DNA of 57,319 nt from contig CAJUSZ010000015.1 in NCBI GenBank assembly GCA_910589425.1, forward strand, positions 1-57,319. Reading direction: 5' to 3'. Origin of the DNA: an uncultured Muribaculaceae bacterium. GTDB lineage: Bacteria; Bacteroidota; Bacteroidia; Bacteroidales; Muribaculaceae. The notes under the pieces were generated by a model. The model saw nothing but the letters and a program-made list of their open reading frames with translations. It searched no databases and was not told the DNA's origin. Of this stretch, positions 51,249 to 57,319 are shown piece after piece (the first letter of the stretch is position 1; the number at the start of each line of letters is the position of its first letter). The translations under genes and the position numbers were made by a program.

Positions 51249-52045
51249 ATTCCCCGATGGAAGACCGCGCAGTGTTAATACCGGCGGAAACCGCCGAATT
51301 GCTTTTCACCGAGGCACACCGCATAAATAATCCTGATTTCATCGCGTCTGATCCAGTCCAGTTTCCAAGACGTTTTGATTCCATTGCCGACATAGAGATA
51401 GCCTCTCTGCTGTCGGCTGTCATAGCCTGGGGCAACCGGAAGATGATATGCCGGGATATTGAACGTCTTCTGGGATGGATGGATCATGCCCCCCATGCTT
51501 ATCTTATGGACAGGGGATATGAGGATTTCCCGGATGGACAGAACATACACCGTACATTTTTCGGAAGGCATTTCAAGGTGTTCATGAACACGCTTCATGA
51601 GATATACAGCCGTTTCGGAACTCTCGATTCGTTTTCCGCAAATATAAAGGCCGGGGATACTCAGGCTCCTGCGTGGACGCTTGTGGAGGCGATGCAGAGG
51701 GTGATGGCGGATGTCAATGGTGGCGCGTCATGCCCGCAGTGTATTCCTTCTAATCTGAAGACTACGGCTCTGAAACGGATAAACATGGCTCTGAGGTGGC
51801 TTGTCAGAGATGATGGAATTGTAGATATGGGAGTCTGGAAATCCATCCCCAAGAGCAAGCTTTACATACCGCTCGATGTTCACGTAGGGAATGTCTCCCG
51901 TAGCCTCGGCCTTCTCGACCGTAAGGCTAATGACCGCAAGAGTGTCGAGATCCTGACGGCTGGTCTCAGGACGATAAATCCTGACGATCCATGTCTGTTT
52001 GATTTCGCTCTTTTCGGATTAGGCGTGGAGTCCAAGGTTAATTGA
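51245..52045 (+). CDS. TIGR02757 (DUF2400) family protein
   Basis: The 266-residue protein matches a widespread bacterial family of unknown function: FDSIADIEIASLLSAVIAWGNRKMICRDIERLLGWM, then NMALRWLVRDDGIVDMGVW and the ending LYIPLDVHVGNVSRSLGLL. The helical layout is reminiscent of HhH-type DNA repair proteins, but no activity is established. It overlaps the small lipoprotein gene by 4 nt. Confidence 0.9.
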   Translation: MNSPMEDRAVLIPAETAELLFTEAHRINNPDFIASDPVQFPRRFDSIADIEIASLLSAVIAWGNRKMICRDIERLLGWMDHAPHAYLMDRGYEDFPDGQNIHRTFFGRHFKVFMNTLHEIYSRFGTLDSFSANIKAGDTQAPAWTLVEAMQRVMADVNGGASCPQCIPSNLKTTALKRINMALRWLVRDDGIVDMGVWKSIPKSKLYIPLDVHVGNVSRSLGLLDRKANDRKSVEILTAGLRTINPDDPCLFDFALFGLGVESKVN

Positions 52046-52057
52046 TATGGGGGAGGC

Positions 52058-52825
52058 TCAGACTTTCCTGAATTCGATTGAATCCAGACGCTTGAAAATT
52101 CCGGATGCAACGAGCCATTTTCGCCAAGTATCCCGTATCCGAAACCTGATTTTTACAGTAAGAGGGTAGGATATATCAGCGTCAGAAGTTGTTACTATTG
52201 TAGAAGGAGACTGTTGCTCGTCCAACGGTTTCATAAGTGGAGGGATGATAGCTTTAAGCTCAATCCCTTTTTTCTTGCACAGAGGAACGAAGTTGTCCGC
52301 AGTAGACCCGGGACGTTTGTTTGTCAGGAGGTGAGCGGCAGCCGGATTTATAGCATAAGCGTATGCCCCGTATGAATAATTCCGGGGGGTGAACATTCTG
52401 CTGGCAAGCTTACCCTGGATGGATTCAGCATGGCCTTTCCGATACAGGCATGCTGAGCCGAGCAAAAGGATTCTTGGCTCGGGAGAGGATAGCCAAAGTT
52501 CAATGTCAGGAATGTAAGGATCAATGTCTTCGACAGTATATACATCGTCCTCAAACACGAGCATCGCTTCATTGGCATTTGTGATTATGCCGTAAGCTTT
52601 CTGATGGGATAAGGCGCAGCCTATTTCACTCGGACGAGGCATCCTGTAGTTCTCCTTATAAAATTCCGCATGGTCAAACACGCGCTTTTGCTCGTTTTCC
52701 GACATGGATCGTCCGTCTATAGCATCGACTACTTTCACCTCGATGTTGGAAAAGGAGGCGAGGCTTTGGCGCATGAATTCACGCCTTTCGGTCGAGGAGG
52801 GTAGATTGATTAGTAGTGATTTCAT
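52058..52825 (-). CDS. Glycosyltransferase family 25 (LPS-type) protein
   Basis: The 255-residue protein is a GT25-like transferase, KSLLINLPSSTERREFM at the N-terminus, the EIGCALSHQKAYGII segment, the metal-binding EDD (LVFEDDVY) and GAYAYAINPAAAHLL. GT25 enzymes add galactose or other sugars to lipopolysaccharide core. Upstream in-frame starts would run through the flippase gene and match nothing, so the ATG at 52825 is chosen; it overlaps the flippase stop by 1 nt (TAATG), so the pair is translationally coupled. A Pro/charged C-terminal tail is variable. Confidence 0.88.
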   Translation of the reverse strand: MKSLLINLPSSTERREFMRQSLASFSNIEVKVVDAIDGRSMSENEQKRVFDHAEFYKENYRMPRPSEIGCALSHQKAYGIITNANEAMLVFEDDVYTVEDIDPYIPDIELWLSSPEPRILLLGSACLYRKGHAESIQGKLASRMFTPRNYSYGAYAYAINPAAAHLLTNKRPGSTADNFVPLCKKKGIELKAIIPPLMKPLDEQQSPSTIVTTSDADISYPLTVKIRFRIRDTWRKWLVASGIFKRLDSIEFRKV

Positions 52826-54366
52826 TATTTTCTGATTTTCCCTATGATGCGTTGTGAAAACATTCTCATCCCACGGCAGAACATGGATTGGAATATGAAC
52901 AGGGATATTGCCGCAATTGTGAATATTTCGGCGGCGAGTGCCACGAATTGATCGCTGTTTGCGGGATTGTTGCACGGAATGTGTGGAAAAATCCACAATA
53001 TTACAGCCACAGTCATTCCAAGCGCCGCCATATTCTGGACATATATCTTCAGATAGACTGAGACAGGCTCTTTCATTCCCCACCTGAACAGAAAATATGG
53101 CTTCCAGATGAATACAATCAGAATAAGGCTTGCCACCACACCTGAAAGAATCCCGTCCAACCCCCATAGCCATCCGAAAAGGATGGAGAGCCCGAGATTG
53201 ATCACAGCCTCGGCAATAGGCGCCCACACATCCTGAAAGAGTCCGTAGGCATTTATGTATGAGTCCACAGAGCTTCTGGATGTGTTCAGGAAAAGAGTCA
53301 GGGTAATGATAAACAAAGATGTGCGTGGCAGGAGATATTCATTTCCGATCCAGATTGAAATGAAAGGCTGGGCGAGGAAGAAAAGCATCAGCGCAGCACC
53401 CGAGCTGATAAAAAACCTGACGGCGAACAGCTCGTTGAAAACATTCAGGATCTTGATCTTGTCGCCCTCGGCCACCAGATTGCCGACTCCGGCTCCGATC
53501 GAATTGAAGAGAGCGTTGAGCAGAAGCATTATCCCGGTTACGATTATCATGTAGTTGCCATAATAGGCCACAAGCGTAAGAGTGGTGAATGCGTAGATGA
53601 TCAGCGGAGATGTCTGCTGAAGAACAAACGTGCTGATCTTATGAAAGAAAATCTGCTTTATCTTACTGACAATCTCAGGGTATTTTCTGCGGAGTTCACG
53701 GCCTGTGATCTCCACCGGGCCAAGATAAGGATATGTCCGTCTGATAGTAGAATTGAGCGCTATGGCGGCGATGATGGCGAAGCCCCCCTCGATGGCAAGC
53801 CACCAGATGTAGGGGTGGTCGAAATAATAGACGGCTACGAGCTGGATGATCAGACGGGTCATCATGCACAGCCTGTAGCTGAAAGCTATTTTGTATTCTT
53901 TCTGGTCGGCGGTGAGAAGCACTTCCCTGTAGTTCACGAAATATGAGAGGAGCGACGACAGAAGCAGCACCCCGAACGAGGCGTAGGCATACCATAGCGG
54001 CAACTTCATCTTTGAGAAGATCAGGGGAAAGAAGCATCCGAGCAGTGCCGCTCCGGCAATCACGATCATGGCTATTCTCCGGTATAGATGTCCTTGGAGA
54101 GCGATAATCTCTTTTATGCGTTGATGATCGTTGTCGAACAGAGGCTTATATAATGCGAATCCTACTGCCACGCCGATTCCGAGTTCCGCGATGTTCAGGA
54201 ACTGAAGCAGGTTTGTGGCTGTGGTGTTGAGTCCGAGAACCTCGGTCCCGAGCCGCATCAGGAAAACTTTGCGGCAGAAGAACTGTAGCAGCAGGTTGAC
54301 TGCAAGCATGAGCAATGCAGCCGCAATGTTACGTAGACTTTTGGATGTGCGGGATTCAGAAGACAT
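52825..54366 (-). CDS. Oligosaccharide flippase (Wzx/MATE-like, PST family)
   Basis: The 513-residue protein has about 12-14 membrane segments and the pattern of polysaccharide transporters, starting RNIAAALLMLAVNLLLQFFCRKVFLMRLG and including LNIAELGIGVAVGFALYKPL. It should flip undecaprenyl-linked sugars across the inner membrane. Its partner GT25 is the only other glycan gene nearby, so it may serve a small surface glycan and not a capsule. A promoter precedes it at 54409-54440. Confidence 0.88.
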   Translation of the reverse strand: MSSESRTSKSLRNIAAALLMLAVNLLLQFFCRKVFLMRLGTEVLGLNTTATNLLQFLNIAELGIGVAVGFALYKPLFDNDHQRIKEIIALQGHLYRRIAMIVIAGAALLGCFFPLIFSKMKLPLWYAYASFGVLLLSSLLSYFVNYREVLLTADQKEYKIAFSYRLCMMTRLIIQLVAVYYFDHPYIWWLAIEGGFAIIAAIALNSTIRRTYPYLGPVEITGRELRRKYPEIVSKIKQIFFHKISTFVLQQTSPLIIYAFTTLTLVAYYGNYMIIVTGIMLLLNALFNSIGAGVGNLVAEGDKIKILNVFNELFAVRFFISSGAALMLFFLAQPFISIWIGNEYLLPRTSLFIITLTLFLNTSRSSVDSYINAYGLFQDVWAPIAEAVINLGLSILFGWLWGLDGILSGVVASLILIVFIWKPYFLFRWGMKEPVSVYLKIYVQNMAALGMTVAVILWIFPHIPCNNPANSDQFVALAAEIFTIAAISLFIFQSMFCRGMRMFSQRIIGKIRK

Positions 54367-54408
54367 TGGTGTGGATGTTCAACCCGGTGCGGATATGTGG
54401 AGGGATTA

Positions 54409-54440
54409 CAAAATTACATATTTCGCCTGATATAAGCAAA
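54409..54440 (-). promoter_or_regulatory. Promoter of the flippase-GT25 operon
   Basis: TTTG (complement 54437-54440) and TAATTTTG (complement 54409-54416), spacer 20 nt; the start would be near 54402, about 36 nt before the flippase ATG. No invertible-element repeats flank it. Confidence 0.75.
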
Positions 54441-54480
54441 TCTTGCCAGAGGAGGTATCCGGCCATGCCGGAAGCACTGT

Positions 54481-55884
54481 TTATACAACCGGGAAAGATG
54501 GGTTGACAAGATATAGCTTTTCTGTGGCACGCGTGATTGCCGTATACAGCCATCTGTAGAAGTCGGCAGAGATCGCATCGCGGGGTATCGCTCCGAGATC
54601 GATGTAGACATGTTTCCATTGTCCTCCCTGAGCCTTGTGGCACGTTATGCAGTAGGCATATTTTACCTGCAAGGCATTGTAATTCGGATCATCGAGGGCT
54701 GATTTCACCTTCTCGCTGAATTCTCCCGGGAAAGAGTCGGCTACTATGGCGAAAAATTTCTGCTGTTCTTCCCTTGATATCGTCGGCCCGTCTACCATCA
54801 GGCTCCGTAACATGATCCTGGCGCCTATCGGCTTGTCTATATCCGGAAGTCTCAGTTCAGTGTCTACGAAATACCTTCCAAAGGCTTTTTGCGGGGATCC
54901 CACCCATTTGACTTCGGCAATCTCACCGTTGGCTATGAAACCTTTGACCTTGTTCTTTTCACACCAATAGTAATCATTCTTGCTCACGATCAGACGCTCG
55001 CCCTGCTGTATAGGCTCTTCAGCTTCGAGTACTCTCGCCCGTATCTGCCTGTTGAAGTTGTTGGCGCGTTTATTGGATCGGGTGATGATGATTGTCTCCT
55101 CTATGCCTACCTTGCCCCAGGATGTGGAAAGATAGTCGGCAAGTTCGGATGAACTCACTATCTCGACATCTTTGAATCTTGATGCGACGAGACCGAAGCG
55201 TGTGGGGTCAAACCGGGTGAACATTACATTTCTCACAAGGGTGGCATTATAGAGAATCCCGCTTCCTGAGGCCTGCCGCATTGGTTTCGAGAGGGTGAAT
55301 TCAGCTGGATACAGCCCAAGCTCCCTGAGTCTGTTCGGACTCATGGCCGGGCTGTCGCAGTGGCCTACAGGTGGGAGCTGGGCCACATCTCCGACAAGGA
55401 TCATAGAGCATCCTGGGGCTGAGTAAATGTGCCGGACAAGGTGGAGAAGCAGGCTGCGCGAATCGCGCGAGTCGGAAATCATAGAAGCCTCATCCACAAT
55501 GAAGATGGTGTCCGGGGTCCGGTTCGGAGCCAGAATGAAAGATTCATTTCCCGGATCAGCGCTGACCGGACGGTAGATTTTCTTGTGTATGGTATATGCA
55601 GGGACTCCGGCAAATCCTGAAGCGACTTTTGCTGCTCTGCCTGTCGGGGCGAGAACTGTGAACTTGCGTTTCAGATCTGCGAAAGCTTTCACAAGCGCAG
55701 CCATAAGGGAAGTTTTGCCGGTTCCCGCAAATCCATTGATGATGAATGCCTTTCTCGGTTCGGAGGAGCAAATGAAAGTGGTCATGAAAGCAAGCAGCTC
55801 TTTCTGTTCGAGTTCCGGCCGATAGGGGAGATGGCTGAGTGTGATCTCGAGAAGTCTGCGTGGATCTGGTGAGTTTCCGCTCAT
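54481..55884 (-). CDS. RecD/Pif1-like superfamily 1 DNA helicase
   Basis: The 467-residue protein is an SF1B helicase. Walker A is GFAGTGKTSLM, motif Ia LAPTGRAAKVA, Walker B FIVDEASM, motif III LVGDVAQLPPVG, a GRxNK-like motif is NKRANNFN, and motif VI lies in AYCITCHKAQGGQW followed by YTAITRATEKLYLV. It is shorter than RecD2 and lacks a long N-terminal domain. 5'-3' DNA unwinding in repair or replication is the likely role; no RecBC genes are near. Confidence 0.9.
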   Translation of the reverse strand: MSGNSPDPRRLLEITLSHLPYRPELEQKELLAFMTTFICSSEPRKAFIINGFAGTGKTSLMAALVKAFADLKRKFTVLAPTGRAAKVASGFAGVPAYTIHKKIYRPVSADPGNESFILAPNRTPDTIFIVDEASMISDSRDSRSLLLHLVRHIYSAPGCSMILVGDVAQLPPVGHCDSPAMSPNRLRELGLYPAEFTLSKPMRQASGSGILYNATLVRNVMFTRFDPTRFGLVASRFKDVEIVSSSELADYLSTSWGKVGIEETIIITRSNKRANNFNRQIRARVLEAEEPIQQGERLIVSKNDYYWCEKNKVKGFIANGEIAEVKWVGSPQKAFGRYFVDTELRLPDIDKPIGARIMLRSLMVDGPTISREEQQKFFAIVADSFPGEFSEKVKSALDDPNYNALQVKYAYCITCHKAQGGQWKHVYIDLGAIPRDAISADFYRWLYTAITRATEKLYLVNPSFPVV

Positions 55885-55919
55885 GGCTCAAAGTTAACAA
55901 AAAACGGCGGTCCGGCAAT

Positions 55920-55955
55920 GAAAAAATGCCCCGCAGCAGTACGGAGCATTTTTTC
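55920..55955 (-). terminator. Terminator of the tRNA-Leu gene
   Basis: AAAAAATGC(C)CCG on one side and CGG(A)GCATTTTTT on the other form a stem that is U-rich on both strands. It lies 5 nt after the tRNA 3' end and ends the minus-strand tRNA transcript. It also separates it from the helicase gene. Confidence 0.8.
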
Positions 55956-55959
55956 GATG

Positions 55960-56041
55960 TGCGCGCGGGGGGACTCGAACCCCCACGTCGTGAGACACCA
56001 GATCCTAAGTCTGGCGCGGCTACCAATTACGCCACGCGCGC
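55960..56041 (-). tRNA. tRNA-Leu (UAG)
   Basis: Read on the minus strand it folds as a class II tRNA: acceptor GCGCGCG with CGCGCGC, D arm, anticodon stem CCAGA/TCTGG around CTTAGGA (anticodon UAG, reading CUA), a long variable arm, and T arm GGGGG-TTCGAGT-CCCCC. The discriminator is A, as in Leu tRNAs, and CCA is not encoded. A -7 box TAACTTTG (complement 56053-56060) lies just upstream. Confidence 0.95.
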
Positions 56042-56052
56042 CAATCCGGCTG

Positions 56053-56060
56053 CAAAGTTA
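56053..56060 (-). promoter_or_regulatory. -7 element of the tRNA-Leu promoter
   Basis: TAACTTTG on the minus strand, 12 nt before the tRNA 5' end; a CTTG near-match to the -33 box is 19 nt upstream. Confidence 0.6.
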
Positions 56061-56090
56061 ATAAAAAATCACTTCACGGCAAGCTAAACC

Positions 56091-57029
56091 TCAATTCTTT
56101 TTGAGTCCTTTCATTTTTACTCTCATTGTGTCGAATCCTTTGCCATAGACGCCGTTCACGTTGCTTTGGGTGATGAATGCGTCGGGGTCTATTGATTTGA
56201 CTATGCGGCATATTGTTACGGATTCAATCTTGCGGCACCATACCATGAGGATCTTGATTTCCTGTTTGCTGTACCAGCCTTTGCCGTCCAGTACGGTAAC
56301 TCCCCGGTGGGCTTCCTGATTCACGCGGTCGGCTATCTCGTTCCATTTTTTGGAGAAAATCATGAACTGCTTTGCCTGACGGTTAGTGTTGATCAGAAGG
56401 TCGGTTACGTAGGATATTATGTAGGTTACAACCCATCCGTATACCATCATTGGCACGCGGGTTTCGAGTCGTTCGGCAAAAGTTCCCTTGAAAGGAAGAA
56501 GTATCGAGGAGGCCACGATAAGCATGTCGACAATGATCATGGTGCGTCCGATGCTGACATTGCTTACTTTCGAGACCATTGCAGCCACGATATCTGTACC
56601 ACCGGTGGATCCGTTGTGTATGAATGCCGTCCCGATGCCGATTCCGCAGAAGATGGCTCCGAGAATCACACTCATTGAGATGTCGGCAATGAGTGGATGG
56701 TCAAGTCTCATGAAGAGGCTTTCGAATATGCCGATGGCAAGAGCGGCTACTGTGGCTCCGAAAATAGTACGCATCACAAACGTCTTTCCCACTATCTTGA
56801 ATGCCATTGTGAGCAGAATCAGGTTGCATGCATATTGTGTTACAGCCACGGGGATGAGTCCTCCGGTGGCGAAATAAACAAGTGCGCCCACACCGGTCAG
56901 TCCCCCGATGATGATTTCGTGCGGGAGAATGAAGGCGCAGAATCCTATGGCATACATCACGATGCCGAAGATTATCATGACGTAATCTTTGGCGTTGGTC
57001 ATCAGGGAATTGTAAGATGATGGCGACAT
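56091..57029 (-). CDS. YitT family (DUF161/DUF2179) membrane protein
   Basis: The 312-residue protein has five or six membrane segments in residues about 10-200 (MIIFGIVMYAIGFCAFILP, GGLTGVGALVYF, NGSTGGTDIVAAMV) and a C-terminal soluble DUF2179 domain (about 215-305: GVTVLDGKGWYSKQEIKILMVW). The function is unknown; related proteins are widespread. The ATG at 57029 (MSPSSYNSLMTNAKDYV) is preferred; the frame is open 50 codons upstream through the promoter region, where a -7 box TAATTTTG (complement 57125-57132) sits. The remainder of 57030-57319 shows nothing else. Confidence 0.88.
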   Translation of the reverse strand: MSPSSYNSLMTNAKDYVMIIFGIVMYAIGFCAFILPHEIIIGGLTGVGALVYFATGGLIPVAVTQYACNLILLTMAFKIVGKTFVMRTIFGATVAALAIGIFESLFMRLDHPLIADISMSVILGAIFCGIGIGTAFIHNGSTGGTDIVAAMVSKVSNVSIGRTMIIVDMLIVASSILLPFKGTFAERLETRVPMMVYGWVVTYIISYVTDLLINTNRQAKQFMIFSKKWNEIADRVNQEAHRGVTVLDGKGWYSKQEIKILMVWCRKIESVTICRIVKSIDPDAFITQSNVNGVYGKGFDTMRVKMKGLKKN

Positions 57030-57319
57030 TGGTGTGTTTGTTTTATCGGGTGTGGTTGTCTTGATTCTATCTTCAGGAATGACATGTGGGGAAACCGCAT
57101 TCTGGTTCCTTAGGAATGAGTCTGCAAAATTACAAAAAAATCTGATACGGTAGTCGCGCTTTTGTATGAAAACTTTCATGATAAATTGTAATCGTTTTGA
57201 AATTATGGATTATTCCGCCGGTCTGTGGTCAATCGCATACGCTATATCAGGTATGACTGGATTTTTTCGGGAGTTTGACAGTTAGTGCTTTCAAAAAATA
57301 GTCTATAAAATTGACGCCG

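Noticed and set aside
54367..54480. Invertible promoter for the flippase operon
   Set aside because: A normal promoter is present, but no inverted repeats flank it and no recombinase gene is near.

Overview
The window is a stretch of Bacteroidota chromosome, most likely order Bacteroidales and probably Muribaculaceae or a close relative. The grounds are the recurrent Bacteroidota promoter (TTTG, 19-20 nt, TAnnTTTG), the near absence of Shine-Dalgarno sequences, many lipoproteins with acidic residues after the lipobox cysteine, DUF4988/DUF4465 and BspA-like surface proteins, a reverse rubrerythrin, and Rho with a very long disordered insert. No phage, insertion sequence or CRISPR array is visible.

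Layout. 0-5.2 kb (minus): a queF-queC-queD-queE operon for the 7-deazaguanine precursor preQ1, running into a long RelA/SpoT homologue whose hydrolase residues are lost, then a small lipoprotein. 5.3-7.5 kb (plus): a GHL10-type lipoprotein and a secreted protein, separated from the convergent guaD by a perfect 22-bp inverted repeat. 7.5-12.2 kb (minus): pta-ackA-lgt-guaD. 12.4-17.1 kb (plus): topoisomerase IV subunit A (parC), an outer-membrane-like protein and an S41 protease lipoprotein. 17.2-29.2 kb (minus): thioredoxin/VKOR pair, peptide deformylase, then a long run rho-ybaK-aroC-radical SAM-tlpA-ettA, preceded by tilS and an S24-type repressor. 29.5-30.1 kb: reverse rubrerythrin.

The most interesting part is 30.2-41.8 kb. 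Two cobalamin riboswitches, one on each strand, control genes for surface proteins. The minus-strand switch (35257-35472) precedes a 1249-residue protein with six Ig-like repeats, a beta-propeller region resembling DUF5074/BtuG-type vitamin B12-binding lipoproteins, and a C-terminal sorting-like domain; a 319-residue protein with the same repeats and tail follows it. The plus-strand switch (39633-39874) precedes a DUF4988-DUF4465 surface lipoprotein of the BtuH type. Between them lie two tandem BspA-like leucine-rich-repeat proteins and ruvX. No BtuB transporter is present, so these look like accessory B12-capture loci. The propeller protein would reach the surface by a type IX-like tail and not as a lipoprotein, which I do not know as a described arrangement.

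42.0-44.7 kb (plus): two Gfo/Idh/MocA-type proteins and an SGNH hydrolase. 45.5-52.0 kb (plus): glycyl-tRNA synthetase, LemA, an FKBP isomerase lipoprotein, an S9 peptidase, a small lipoprotein and a TIGR02757 protein. 52.0-57.0 kb (minus): a family 25 glycosyltransferase translationally joined to a flippase, a RecD/Pif1-like helicase, tRNA-Leu(UAG) and a YitT-family membrane protein. All assignments come from reading sequence and translations by eye; family names are from memory and no search was run.
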